Source: Fulvivirga ulvae (GTDB taxonomy: Bacteria > Bacteroidota > Bacteroidia > Cytophagales > Cyclobacteriaceae). From it: a DNA stretch of 64,000 nt. The stretch is taken from assembly GCF_021389975.1 (NCBI RefSeq), contig NZ_CP089981.1:4179501-4243500 (forward strand), written 5' to 3'. Made by a program: the position numbers and the translations under genes. The notes beneath the pieces are model-generated. The model worked only from the letters and a program-made list of their open reading frames with translations. It ran no database searches and had not been told where the DNA came from. Numbering within the stretch: position 1 is the first letter of the stretch; every line of letters starts with the position of its first letter. Of the stretch, positions 15,675 through 25,099 are shown piece after piece.

Positions 15675-18656
15675 TTATCGGATCAAAGTTACACCACCGC
15701 GCATTTCCTGCAAATCATCCCTGCCTTCAATTACACTTTTGAATTCTACACGGTAAGCGTATGTGCCTCCTGTTAAAGGTCTGCTCGGATCATTGTCGTA
15801 GCCACCATTCCACTCAAAATTCAGGTCTGATGACTGGAAGACCATTTCTCCCCAGCGATTGAAAATGAAGATCTGGAAATCGTCAGGAGAAACTAATACC
15901 GGGAATACCAGGAAGGAATCGTTTCGACCATCTCCATTAGGAGTAAATGCGTTAGGAGCATTTATCCTGGCCTTACAGTCTTCTACTACATTAAACTCGG
16001 CCTCGGTCACACAACCAAAGGCATTTGTCATACGCACATTGACAACACCCGTAACAAATACCTGTATGCTATCTGCGAAGATGTTATATCCATTCCCGTT
16101 TTGTAGAGGATTACCGTCTTCATCGAAATACTCGACACTGGAGAATCCAGGGGTAGGGATGGTAACAAAAGTATTGGATACCAACGGGTCCTCGGGACAA
16201 ATGGCATATCGCGAGTCAAAAGGAATAGGGTCGGAGTTTGCAAATGAAACGGTCACTACATGAGTGTCATCGCATAATTGATCGCCATCACCAATAGCGG
16301 TAATTGTATAGGTTCCAGGTTCAGTTATCAAAATAACGCTGTCTTCATAATCCACTTCCATTGTTGGAGTAACAACTAGATTTTGTTTACTATCTGTAAT
16401 AAACGGAACCCTAGCAACTGTTTCGTTACACACTGCAAAATCAGTTGGTATACCTCTCAGAATGTCAGACTCTGGCGGTGTAGCAGATACTATCGCTGTA
16501 GTTATGCATAGTCCTTCTCGTATTTCTAAATAGTACTCACCCGTTGAAATGAATTGAAATGGAATATCTGCTTCGGTACCTGAGGCTACCTGTATATTTG
16601 AACCCTGAGTGAGTAATCTCCAGTTGTAGGAAGCAGGTGCTGCAGATGTAGGAGAGAAGGTGATGTTTAGCTCTCCTTCTGCATTGCTACACTTAGTATT
16701 CACTTGTTGGTCATCTGGATCATATCCTGTGTCATCGTTTAACGAAATTGTTCTGGTATCACTACAACCGGTAGCTAGGAAGTTGGCTGTTACGGTATAA
16801 AAACCGGCCGACAAACCACCAATATTAAAAGTGCCAGGGGCCGTTACCGTAGTATCTGAATAGGAAACCGGCCCGCTAACAGAGTAGCTGATATCTCCTG
16901 AGGAAGTAAAACTTACGGATATTACGCCATCATTACGTCCACAATCAGAAGGTCTGCTCACAACCGCAAGGTCAAAATCAGGCAGTGGATTAACTACGAA
17001 GGTTTGAGGTGTCATATTAGTATTGCTGAAACCGGAGCATTCAGGGTCTATAGTAACGGTTGCCACATAAGTTCCTGGTTCATCCAGTACGAATGTAAAA
17101 TCCGGGTTGTCCTGATCCAAAACTATTGTGCCTCTGACAATGGTGTTCAGGTCGTTCTGGTTATAAATATTGAGGTAGTAACTCTCAAGATTTTGAGCAT
17201 TGAGAATGCTTACAGTCAGAGATTCTCCGGAGCAACCACTCATTACCTGCATACTGGCTCCATTTGCAGGTGAACCGATATTTTGAATGAAATTGGGTAA
17301 TCCCAACCGGCTGGTAGTGCCCGCAGATAGCCCAAACCCATTTATAACAGGTACCTGGCCTATGCTTAGGCTGGGATTTGTAATGGTGGCTAGCGAGCCT
17401 TGTCCGTCTTGAGCAATGTATAAGGTGCCGTCAGGCCCTGCCTGTAAAGCTCCCAGCAATAAGTTTGATCCCGATACGTAGCGAACTGAATCCTGGATAT
17501 AACTGGGATCTGTCGTATTTGAAGTCGTCGTTGTAGAGTCGATTGGCCACCAGTAAATATGACTTTCGGATGCTCCTTGTAGAGTGGCAAAAAGATTTCT
17601 TCCATCAGGGCTGAAGCCAACACCGTAGACCTGTCCGCTTACACTTGCAGGGGCAGTGACATTATTAACACCTGCGCTTATAGGGGCAGGATTGTTAAAG
17701 TCGAGCTGAATAATTTCATTAATAACACCTGTGCTGTCTACAAAATCAAACAGCTCAATGTAGTTTTCATTGGCAGACTCTGACAGGGCAACGGCCAGTA
17801 CATCTCCAGGCCCTAAGATCATGTAGCCTTCACTTTCCCGGTCAGTATCGTGGGAGGATCCTACACTGGAAATTATTGGATTGCCAATACCATCTCCATC
17901 AATTGGGAAAGCCTTGAAGTTGTTGTTCCCAAAATCATGAGCAATAAGCCAACCGTCGTTTCCTGTTATTCTTTCGGTTACACCTGAGCAAATGGTTGTA
18001 GTCAGGTTACCATCTGCAGTCCTGACCAAGGCACCTTTTGTGCCGTTGCTTTCATCTTTCAGGTCAAATACAGTATACTTTAGGTCGTAAGTCCCTGTTC
18101 CGTAGACCTCTTCAGTTGTAAAGATGTAAAACAATGTTTCATCCCCAGGAAATGGTATAATCAAAACGGACTGCGTAGCAGTTTGATCACCGCCGAGCTT
18201 ATCCGCCGGAGTGGCTCCGGTAAGCTGATTCCCTTCACCATCAAATACATCTACTCCATCCGAATACACAAGAGGCTGACCATTACGATCGCAATAAATA
18301 GCACAACCTTCCGGGGCCTGCATTTGGTTTCCTCCGTTATAAATGCTGGCATTGCCAAATGGGATTGGAGCGACCGGGTCATCAGGTAGTGGATTAAAGT
18401 CAATTCCTGCATTGTTGCCAAAGTACCAGACGTTAGCGCGCTGTTCATCTTCACCATAGGTATTGACGGTAACACCTGCATGTGTGGAGCAACCTGAAGC
18501 ATCCGTGGCTATTACATAATAGTAGCCGGATGAATCAGGCGTTAATGTGTTACCTGTATCACCATTTGACCAGATTACGCTGGTAGGGGTACCACTAACC
18601 TGAGCAACTACACTGGCGGTGCCGTTTGATCCGTATGGAGGGGGGGAAATCCTCAC
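15675..18656 (-). CDS. T9SS type-B surface protein, C-terminal fragment (frameshifted)
   Basis: This is the larger, downstream piece of a protein of about 1470 residues interrupted at the G-run 18640-18646. It contains a beta-propeller-like region beginning NVWYFGNNAGIDFNPLPD, several Ig/PKD-like repeats, and ends with a type IX secretion type-B sorting domain: INAPNAFTPNGDGRNDSF, FNRWGEMVFQSSD and GGTYAYRVEFK. That C-terminal signature (gliding motility-associated/CHU_C) directs export across the outer membrane and surface attachment. The listed ATG at 18656 is an artefact of the shifted frame; true homology begins just after the G-run. A divergent PorP/SprF-like gene is its likely export partner. 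Confidence 0.85.
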   Translation of the reverse strand: MRISPPPYGSNGTASVVAQVSGTPTSVIWSNGDTGNTLTPDSSGYYYVIATDASGCSTHAGVTVNTYGEDEQRANVWYFGNNAGIDFNPLPDDPVAPIPFGNASIYNGGNQMQAPEGCAIYCDRNGQPLVYSDGVDVFDGEGNQLTGATPADKLGGDQTATQSVLIIPFPGDETLFYIFTTEEVYGTGTYDLKYTVFDLKDESNGTKGALVRTADGNLTTTICSGVTERITGNDGWLIAHDFGNNNFKAFPIDGDGIGNPIISSVGSSHDTDRESEGYMILGPGDVLAVALSESANENYIELFDFVDSTGVINEIIQLDFNNPAPISAGVNNVTAPASVSGQVYGVGFSPDGRNLFATLQGASESHIYWWPIDSTTTTSNTTDPSYIQDSVRYVSGSNLLLGALQAGPDGTLYIAQDGQGSLATITNPSLSIGQVPVINGFGLSAGTTSRLGLPNFIQNIGSPANGASMQVMSGCSGESLTVSILNAQNLESYYLNIYNQNDLNTIVRGTIVLDQDNPDFTFVLDEPGTYVATVTIDPECSGFSNTNMTPQTFVVNPLPDFDLAVVSRPSDCGRNDGVISVSFTSSGDISYSVSGPVSYSDTTVTAPGTFNIGGLSAGFYTVTANFLATGCSDTRTISLNDDTGYDPDDQQVNTKCSNAEGELNITFSPTSAAPASYNWRLLTQGSNIQVASGTEADIPFQFISTGEYYLEIREGLCITTAIVSATPPESDILRGIPTDFAVCNETVARVPFITDSKQNLVVTPTMEVDYEDSVILITEPGTYTITAIGDGDQLCDDTHVVTVSFANSDPIPFDSRYAICPEDPLVSNTFVTIPTPGFSSVEYFDEDGNPLQNGNGYNIFADSIQVFVTGVVNVRMTNAFGCVTEAEFNVVEDCKARINAPNAFTPNGDGRNDSFLVFPVLVSPDDFQIFIFNRWGEMVFQSSDLNFEWNGGYDNDPSRPLTGGTYAYRVEFKSVIEGRDDLQEMRGGVTLIR

Positions 18657-20088
18657 GACAAAAAGTAGTATCTGATTGTACGGTTATCTGAATGTCAAAG
18701 GCAGTGATTGTCACTGGTTTTGTTACAGAAACTGAATCACCGTTTAAAAATGCAGTAAGGGTAACATCAAAAGTGCTGTCTGTAGCATAGGTGTGCGAAG
18801 GGCCTAATTGCAGGGAAGAACTTCCATCACCAAAATCCCAGCGAACACTGTCAGAGCCAGGAATTATAGTAGGGTAAAACAATGTCGGCGCATTTTGACA
18901 AGTGCCAGAAAAGGAGAAGTCAGCACTTAGGTCCGGATTGAGTTGAGGAAGAAAAGCCGGGAATTGCCTGCCTCCGAAGTCTGTTGAACCTAAGGGTACG
19001 GGAGCATAAAGTACCTGAGTGAATATAGTATCAGGTTCGTTGATCCTGCCCAGTTGAAGGGCGCCTCCTGCTATCTCGTATAAGTGATATATAGCACTAT
19101 CAGGGGCCATTTGAATGCCGTAGCTCCTTACCATGCCACTTGTTGAAACAGGACGAGGAATCAATGTTGCCTGCGTCATGTCAACCTGCATCAGTGAATC
19201 TGCACCAGTTTCAAAATTGCCCGATAGATATAAGAAATCGCCATTATTTGACCATTCCGTATCATAAATGTTTTCTGTGCCTAATGTACTTGCGTTGGTG
19301 CCGGGGATATTTGTGACCAGGGTCAAAGTACCTGTTGCCTGATCGATAGATAGTATTTCCACCGTTTGAGTCGGCTCCGATGATGCAATAGCAAGTTGAG
19401 CGGTAGCCTGGTTGAAAGACAGGTTTACGGCATTGGTGATGGCACCTACTGCCTGTGTATTGATAGAAAATGCGCCTGTGGCATCGATCTCTACTACATC
19501 ATAATTTGTTGTTCCTGTTTGGTGTGAGATTAGCCAGAAGCCATCTCTGGTGTCGTTCGGGATAATAATCATACCGGGAGACCTTGGAGTTGCCGGAAGT
19601 CCGGTGTTTGAAGGCAAACCTACCAGGTCACCTTCGGCCGGAGCGGGAAATCCAGGAGGGCCGCTGTACTGCGTAAGATCAAATATGGTGAACTCCAGTA
19701 GTCCGGTTCCATTGTTTATAGTGAATATATAGAATTGGTCGCGATTACCTGGGTTTTGGGCAATGGCTACGCCCTGGTTAAGAGCAGTATTACCACCCAA
19801 TGTAGTTGCCAACACTCTGTCCATGCCATCATAAACGAAGTTGCCGTCTGTAGTGAAAATAACTTCGCCGGTGACCGGGTCGGAGGCTACTGCACTGCGG
19901 CCGGTGCCAAGAGCAAAAGGAGTATTTATATTTTGAGGTTGAAGTAATGGGCGTACGAAGCGCATGCCTTCGGAGTTGTTTCCAAAATACCAGTTAAGCC
20001 CCGAGTAATTTTGGGAAAAAGCCTGTAAAATGCTGCCAACCGTCAAAAAAATGAGTAGACAAACTCTGCGACCATGAAAATAAGGCAT
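18595..20088 (-). CDS. T9SS type-B surface protein, N-terminal fragment (frameshifted)
   Basis: Upstream piece of the broken surface protein. It has a signal peptide (VCLLIFLTVGSILQAFSQ), a beta-propeller-like region that starts NYSGLNWYFGNNSEGMRF and resembles the one in the downstream piece, and a PKD domain with the hallmark VRWDFGDGSSSLQLGPSHTYATDS near residue 420. After CREDFPP the frame runs into about ten unrelated residues and stops, which marks the break. Without the sorting domain this fragment alone would not be displayed on the surface. Confidence 0.82.
   Translation of the reverse strand: MPYFHGRRVCLLIFLTVGSILQAFSQNYSGLNWYFGNNSEGMRFVRPLLQPQNINTPFALGTGRSAVASDPVTGEVIFTTDGNFVYDGMDRVLATTLGGNTALNQGVAIAQNPGNRDQFYIFTINNGTGLLEFTIFDLTQYSGPPGFPAPAEGDLVGLPSNTGLPATPRSPGMIIIPNDTRDGFWLISHQTGTTNYDVVEIDATGAFSINTQAVGAITNAVNLSFNQATAQLAIASSEPTQTVEILSIDQATGTLTLVTNIPGTNASTLGTENIYDTEWSNNGDFLYLSGNFETGADSLMQVDMTQATLIPRPVSTSGMVRSYGIQMAPDSAIYHLYEIAGGALQLGRINEPDTIFTQVLYAPVPLGSTDFGGRQFPAFLPQLNPDLSADFSFSGTCQNAPTLFYPTIIPGSDSVRWDFGDGSSSLQLGPSHTYATDSTFDVTLTAFLNGDSVSVTKPVTITAFDIQITVQSDTTFCREDFPPSIRIKRHRQCSCSG
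18640..18646. other. Seven-G homopolymer at the reading-frame break
   Basis: Seven consecutive G on the plus strand (seven C in the coding strand). Removing one base makes the frame continuous: the sequence from 20088 to 15675 then has 4413 bases, exactly 1471 codons, and reads CREDFPPPYGSNGTASV across the joint. Either a sequencing/assembly error or a slippage (phase-variable) site. Confidence 0.85.
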
Positions 20089-20301
20089 TTCTATCTATAT
20101 TAGTTCAAAATTAATAACTGAGAAAAGTAAGCTCTGATTGCATTGAATAGTGTATTTGTTTACAGTATTCGATACTAATTTATACAAATAACTACAAATT
20201 GCCGTTATGCTATAACGCTAACTTTCTTTATTTTTGGTTCTTGTAAATATTTTTAGTTTAATTTCCTACTTTGCTGATTAAAGCAAAAATCGGACATCTC
20301 C

Positions 20302-21348
20302 ATGGGAAGACCTTTAATACTTTTTTGTCTATTGATGCTGGCTGCTCCGGTAGTGGTAACTGCTCAGGATCCTCAATTCTCTCAATTCTATGCTGCACCG
20401 CTATATTTAAACCCTGCTTTTGCAGGAGCGATGCAACAGCCCAGGGTTGGTTTGAATTACCGCAATCAGTGGCCGGCTATAGAAGCCAATTTTGTTACCA
20501 TATCAGCTTACTTTGATACTTATATAGAAAGCAAGAACAGTGGGGTAGGCTTCCTGCTGATGCGTGACACCGAGGGGCAGGCAGGGTTGAAATCTACCAG
20601 TGTGGGCTTACAGTATGCTTATCAGCTCTATATTACCAACTGGCTTACTTTCAGGCCTGGTTTTCAGGCGGCCTTTTATAACAGGAATGTCAACTTCAGT
20701 GACCTAACCTTTGGAGATCAGTTTGACCCCAATACCGGGGAAGTCATTAACCCGACGGGAGAGACATTCGGGAATCTGAGTAAAAACTTTCTTGATCTTT
20801 CTGCCGGGGGCGTGCTTTACACCAAAAATGCCTGGCTTGGAGTGGCGGCTCACCACCTGAATAAGCCGGATCAGGCCTTCGAAGAAAGTGCAGACCCTAA
20901 AGAATTACCGACTAAGCTGTCTCTACATGGTGGTGTGAAGTTGCTCTTTAGTCCGGGTACTATGGGAAGTGGATTGTATGCGCGTCCACAGGAGAGAAGT
21001 TTGACACCAACATTTCAGTATAAGACACAAGGTGAATTTGACCAGCTTGACTTAGGGCTTTACTTAACCCTTGAGCCTTTGATCTTTGGTACCTGGTACC
21101 GAGGCCTGCCATTTAAAAAACTTGAAGGCTTTAATAACAATGAATCGATTGTACTCCTTGTAGGATTTACAAAAAAAGGTGGCAACGGGGAAGTATTTAA
21201 CATCGGCTACAGTTACGATTATACCATATCCAAGTTAGGTTCTGGTAGTGGAGGAGCCCATGAGCTTTCCGTTTCTTACTCCTGGTCAAGCCGCGATCCG
21301 CGCAAGCCCCCTAAAAATGTGATGCAAATCCCTTGTCCTGACTTTTAA
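20302..21348 (+). CDS. PorP/SprF family type IX secretion outer-membrane protein
   Basis: This 348-residue protein has a signal peptide (LILFCLLMLAAPVVVTAQ) and begins its mature part DPQFSQFYAAPLYLNPAFAGA, the hallmark of the PorP/SprF family. Amphipathic strands follow, fitting an outer-membrane barrel. SprF-like proteins are needed for secretion or attachment of their cognate type-B T9SS cargo such as SprB. The divergent neighbour at 15675-20088 is such a cargo, so the pairing is likely. TATTTTTG at 20229-20236 is a candidate -7 element upstream. Confidence 0.92.
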   Translation: MGRPLILFCLLMLAAPVVVTAQDPQFSQFYAAPLYLNPAFAGAMQQPRVGLNYRNQWPAIEANFVTISAYFDTYIESKNSGVGFLLMRDTEGQAGLKSTSVGLQYAYQLYITNWLTFRPGFQAAFYNRNVNFSDLTFGDQFDPNTGEVINPTGETFGNLSKNFLDLSAGGVLYTKNAWLGVAAHHLNKPDQAFEESADPKELPTKLSLHGGVKLLFSPGTMGSGLYARPQERSLTPTFQYKTQGEFDQLDLGLYLTLEPLIFGTWYRGLPFKKLEGFNNNESIVLLVGFTKKGGNGEVFNIGYSYDYTISKLGSGSGGAHELSVSYSWSSRDPRKPPKNVMQIPCPDF

Positions 21349-21359
21349 AAACAAATATA

Positions 21360-21710
21360 ATGGCGAAAAAGAATAAGTGGAAAAACAGAGATGGTGTAGT
21401 ATATTCTACTAACGACGACTTTGAGTACAACTACGAAGGAGAGGGTGAAGAGGAAACTTTGCCGCCTGATGAGCAAAACCTGAGAGTTGAGCTGGATAAA
21501 AAGGCTCGTGGAGGTAAGCAGGTTACACTTATCAGTGGATTTGTTGGTGCCCAGGACGACCTGAAAGAGCTTGGTAAGCTTTTGAAATCGAAGTGTGGTG
21601 TAGGAGGTTCTGCAAAAGATGGAGAAATATTGATCCAGGGAGATTTTCGCCAAAAAGCTTCGGATATTTTAAGAGGTGGAGGCTACAAGGTTAAACAGAT
21701 CGGTGGTTAG
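21360..21710 (+). CDS. SUI1/eIF1-family translation factor (YciH-like)
   Basis: This 116-residue protein has a charged, poorly ordered N-terminus (about 45 residues) and a SUI1 domain: RGGKQVTLISGFVGAQDDLKELGKLLKSKCGVGGSAKDGEILIQGDFRQKASDILRGGGYKVKQIGG. The family resembles eukaryotic initiation factor 1 and bacterial YciH, which influences start-site selection. It lies 12 bases after the PorP/SprF gene and could be co-transcribed, though a functional link is not evident. Confidence 0.92.
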   Translation: MAKKNKWKNRDGVVYSTNDDFEYNYEGEGEEETLPPDEQNLRVELDKKARGGKQVTLISGFVGAQDDLKELGKLLKSKCGVGGSAKDGEILIQGDFRQKASDILRGGGYKVKQIGG

Positions 21711-21826
21711 TCTTCTTTTTTTCTATTGTGCTGATTCGGTCTGCTTATATCCCTTTCCAGTCAGTATATAACCTGCCAGAGCATCTAAACCTTTTACCAG
21801 ATCACTCCATATCCTTTCTTTGTAAT

Positions 21827-23095
21827 ATGAGTAAAATGCAATATATGGGTTTGTGGAGAAGGCATGGAAAAGCCATACAGCTTTTTCTGGGTGTGCTGAT
21901 CGCATTGTTAATTGTTTGTTCTTCTAAAAGTCAGGCGCAGTCAGATGCCGGATTTATGTATGGTAAGGTTTATACGGTAAGCAATACCTATCAGGGGCAG
22001 ATCAGGTGGGGAAAAGAAGAAGCTTTTTGGAATGACCTGTTTAATGGGGTAAAGCTTTATACAAACAACTACGGAGATATTCCAAAAAAAGAAAATAAAA
22101 ACACTTCCTGGTATGACTTTGATTGGAGACTTTCAAGCATTTGGGAGGATAAAAGAAGTTCAGTATCGCACCAGTTTGTTTGCCGCTTTGGAGATATTAA
22201 AACAATTGAAATTACAGGGCCGTCACGAATCAATCTGATACTAAAAAATGGCGTGAAGCTGGAAGTTGGTGGTGAAGGATACAATGACCTGGGTACGGAT
22301 GTTCAGGTATTGGACAAAGAGTTGGGTGCAATAACCATCGCCTGGAACAGGATCCTGAAAATCGAATTTGAACCTACGCCCGATAAGCTTTCCTTAGCGA
22401 TGGGCAATCCGCTGTATGGCACAGTTGAGACGGTACGGAAAGGTAATTTTACCGGCTTTGTACAGTGGGATCACGATGAGCGACTGAGTGTGGATAAGCT
22501 GGATGGCGATGCCAGAGACGGTAAGGTGTCGGTAAGCTTCTCTGTTATAAAGCAAATAGAGAAAAGTGGCAACGGTAGCAATGTAGTGCTGAAGTCGGGT
22601 ACTTCATATTTTCTTACTAACTCCAATGATGTGAACTCAGGTAACAGGGGGGTAATTGTCTCCATTGAAGGCACCGGGAAAATAGAGATTCCCTGGAAAG
22701 CATTCAAGCGAGTGGATTTTTCTGAGGCACGAAACAGTGGATTGCCTTACGAAAGCTATGTCATACCTCAGGGACTCTCCGGAACCGTTCATTTATATGA
22801 AGGAGCCAGTATTTCAGGGAAAATAATTTATGATATTGACGAATCGTGGGACGTGGAAATGCTGGAAGGTATGGACGATGAGATCCAATATCATATCCCA
22901 TTCAGGAACATAAGAAAGGTGACACCCAAAAATTATGATTATTCGCTGGTTGAGTTAAAAAACGGAACCTCGCTACTGCTGGGAGGTATGCGTGATGTAT
23001 CTGATGAAAATGATGGCGTTCTGGTTTTGAAGCATGGAGAAAATGATCAGGAATTCGTTCAGTGGAAAAATATAACTGAAATTGTTTTCGAATAA
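21827..23095 (+). CDS. Exported triple-repeat beta-rich protein, copy A (unknown family)
   Basis: I do not recognise this 422-residue family. A signal/anchor segment (AIQLFLGVLIALLIVCSS) is followed by SQAQSDAGFMYGKV. The mature part consists of three related units of about 130 residues, each opening with G-x-V and a G-x-I/V-x-W/Y-D/G element, then F-x-x-I-x-x-I, a LKNG or LKSG turn, a G-x-N/D-V motif and a closing I-x-W-K strand. The middle unit (FTGFVQWDHDERLSVDKLDGD) is nearly the same as in copy B at 25100. ATG at 21827 is chosen because upstream in-frame sequence does not look coding. It precedes the LytS/LytTR genes. Confidence 0.7.
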   Translation: MSKMQYMGLWRRHGKAIQLFLGVLIALLIVCSSKSQAQSDAGFMYGKVYTVSNTYQGQIRWGKEEAFWNDLFNGVKLYTNNYGDIPKKENKNTSWYDFDWRLSSIWEDKRSSVSHQFVCRFGDIKTIEITGPSRINLILKNGVKLEVGGEGYNDLGTDVQVLDKELGAITIAWNRILKIEFEPTPDKLSLAMGNPLYGTVETVRKGNFTGFVQWDHDERLSVDKLDGDARDGKVSVSFSVIKQIEKSGNGSNVVLKSGTSYFLTNSNDVNSGNRGVIVSIEGTGKIEIPWKAFKRVDFSEARNSGLPYESYVIPQGLSGTVHLYEGASISGKIIYDIDESWDVEMLEGMDDEIQYHIPFRNIRKVTPKNYDYSLVELKNGTSLLLGGMRDVSDENDGVLVLKHGENDQEFVQWKNITEIVFE

Positions 23096-23119
23096 CCCGC
23101 AAATACAGTTTATCTTGCT

Positions 23120-24142
23120 TTGGTTTTGAATCGAAAAAATATACTCATAGGAGGGATCAGTATGGTATTGCTTGCCGTGCTGATTTATTATTTATGGCAG
23201 TCGGATGTTGCCCCTGCGGTATACTTTACAGGAGGCTGGATTGCTGCTGTCCTAATACTTCTTTGGTCGGGCAATAGGTTTATCACTATTCAGTTTGATA
23301 AACATTTTCCCTGGTTGAGTTATGGTAATAAGAGGTTTTTTACGCATCTTTTCCTGGGTATTCTTTATTCTCTGATTATTATTAACCTGGCTTACCTTAC
23401 CTTTAAAGCTATATTTACGTCAGAGCCTCCCACGAATGAGCAACTCATAGTAATGAATGTCTACGGCATTATCATGTTCATTCCCGTATTTTCAATTTAC
23501 TTCAGTCTTCATTTTCTTCAGTATTGGAAAAAATCTGAACTGAACGCTGAAAAATTCAAGAAAGAAAACATCAGAACTCAACTGGAGTCCCTCAAAAATC
23601 ATCTGGACCCGCACTTCTTGTTTAATAATCTGAATATTCTTTCTTCCCTGATAGATAAGGATAAGAACTTGTCCAAGGCTTTTCTGGACAATTTTGCGGA
23701 AGTATATAGAACAATTCTGCGATCAAAAGATGAAGATCTGATACCGCTGGATGAAGAGTTGAATTTTATTAAATCGTATATGGCACTGCTTAAAACCAGG
23801 TTTGAGGATATGATCATTTTTACAGAGGATATTGAGCATAAGTTTAGAATGAAAATGGTGCCTCCTATGACATTGCAAATGCTGGTGGAGAATGCAATCA
23901 AGCATAATGTAATCAGCGAGAGGAAGCCGCTGCATATTTTGTTTAAAAATATTGAAAGCGAATACTTTAGCGTGAGCAACACGTTGAATAAAAGGCCTGA
24001 AGAGTTAATGGATAGCTCCCGAAGTGGTCTGGATAATATCAGAAGAAGGTATGCATATTTTACTCAACTGGATGTGAAGGTGATCAAAACTGACACCCAT
24101 TTTGAGGTAAGGGTACCCCTGCTGGAGGTAGAAACTGTTTAA
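23120..24142 (+). CDS. LytS/YehU-type sensor histidine kinase
   Basis: A 340-residue sensor kinase of the His_kinase (PF06580) class. Four hydrophobic segments (about residues 8-25, 34-50, 73-93 and 112-133) form a membrane sensor, followed by a coiled linker, the phospho-acceptor LDPHFLFNNLNILSSL with His near residue 165, and the N-box MTLQMLVENAIKHNV of the ATPase domain. The start appears to be TTG at 23120 (another TTG two codons on). It is followed within 25 bases by a LytTR regulator, its obvious partner. Confidence 0.92.
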   Translation: MVLNRKNILIGGISMVLLAVLIYYLWQSDVAPAVYFTGGWIAAVLILLWSGNRFITIQFDKHFPWLSYGNKRFFTHLFLGILYSLIIINLAYLTFKAIFTSEPPTNEQLIVMNVYGIIMFIPVFSIYFSLHFLQYWKKSELNAEKFKKENIRTQLESLKNHLDPHFLFNNLNILSSLIDKDKNLSKAFLDNFAEVYRTILRSKDEDLIPLDEELNFIKSYMALLKTRFEDMIIFTEDIEHKFRMKMVPPMTLQMLVENAIKHNVISERKPLHILFKNIESEYFSVSNTLNKRPEELMDSSRSGLDNIRRRYAYFTQLDVKVIKTDTHFEVRVPLLEVETV

Positions 24143-24166
24143 GGGTAGCTAAAATTCAATATAGAG

Positions 24167-24922
24167 ATGACTGTTTTAATTTTTGAAGACGAGACGCTGG
24201 CAGCCGATAAACTACATACTCTGTTGGAGGATGTAGACAATGGCCTGAAAGTAGTGGGTGTTTTGAAATCGGTAGAGGATGCAGTGCTTTGGCTTAGGGA
24301 GAATGAGCACCCAGACCTGATTATCAGTGACATCAGGTTGCTGGATGGATTAAGTTTTGAAATATTCAGGCAGGTGAAGGTGGACAGGCCTGTAATTTTT
24401 ACTACGGCTTATGATCAATATGCTATTAAAGCATTTGAAACCAATAGTATCGATTATTTGCTTAAACCGATTCAAAAAGAAAAGTTGGCGGCAAGCATCG
24501 ATAAATTTAAGAGGATGGCCGGTAAAGAAGAAACGCTCCATTATGATCAGGTTCTAAAAATGATTGAAAGCAGGGACAAGGAATATAAAATGCGTTTTAT
24601 GATTAGGAATGGTAATAAAATACTGGCTGTTCCGGTTGAGAAAATTGCGTATTTCTACAGTCAGAATAAGCTTACATATATCGTTACTCATGACAATAAG
24701 AAGTATCCTTATGATCAGCCCCTGGAGGCTATAGATCAGCAGCTCGACCCTAAAGTGTTCTTCAGGGCCAATAGAAAGTATGTGGTTAAATTTGATTCAA
24801 TTTGCGAGATACATCCTTATTTTAAAGGCAGGATAAAGATTAACCTGAATCCCGAGGCTGAGGATGAGGTCGTGATAAGTTCAGAGAAAACCCCCGAATT
24901 CAAGCTTTGGCTTGACCAATAG
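24167..24922 (+). CDS. LytTR-family response regulator
   Basis: A 251-residue regulator with an N-terminal receiver domain: FEDE near residue 6, phospho-acceptor Asp55 in LIISDIRLLDG, TTAYDQYAIKAFE and Lys in YLLKPI. The C-terminal LytTR domain (about 140-250) shows KILAVPVEKIAYFYSQNKLTYIVTHDNKKYPYDQPLEAID and FFRANRKYVVKFDSI, and binds direct repeats in DNA. It forms a two-component pair with the kinase. The tandem repeats at 25044-25086, just upstream of copy B, are candidate targets but their 17-bp step differs from classic LytTR sites. Confidence 0.94.
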   Translation: MTVLIFEDETLAADKLHTLLEDVDNGLKVVGVLKSVEDAVLWLRENEHPDLIISDIRLLDGLSFEIFRQVKVDRPVIFTTAYDQYAIKAFETNSIDYLLKPIQKEKLAASIDKFKRMAGKEETLHYDQVLKMIESRDKEYKMRFMIRNGNKILAVPVEKIAYFYSQNKLTYIVTHDNKKYPYDQPLEAIDQQLDPKVFFRANRKYVVKFDSICEIHPYFKGRIKINLNPEAEDEVVISSEKTPEFKLWLDQ

Positions 24923-24959
24923 ATAATTAGAAATATCACCTTACCAGATTGGTCCTGAT

Positions 24960-24979
24960 ATATCCCGATTGGGGGATAT
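24960..24979. repeat. Inverted repeat downstream of the LytTR gene
   Basis: ATATCCC (24960-24966) and GGGATAT (24973-24979) are perfect inverted arms with a six-base loop. No T-run follows, so an operator is as likely as a weak terminator. It lies 38 bases after the LytTR stop. Confidence 0.4.
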
Positions 24980-25043
24980 GATATACCGGCTCATCCCCTT
25001 CTCCTTTATATATAGTGTTTTAGTTGCGACATTTGAAAGCATA

Positions 25044-25086
25044 AGGTCAAAAACAACAAAAGGTCAAATTACTTTCAAGGTCAAAA
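25044..25086 (+). promoter_or_regulatory. Three AGGTCAAA direct repeats at 17-bp spacing
   Basis: AGGTCAAA occurs exactly at 25044, 25061 and 25078, a perfect 17-bp step, ending 14 bases before the ATG of copy B. Phased tandem sites this close to a start suggest a regulator-binding array or operator. The LytTR protein encoded next door is the first suspect, by position only. I did not see the array before copy A. Confidence 0.6.
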
Positions 25087-25099
25087 CTCAAAATTTACA

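Noticed and set aside
25044..25086. Possible CRISPR or origin iterons
   Set aside because: Only three 8-base units at 17-bp steps, no cas or replication gene nearby; best read as an operator.
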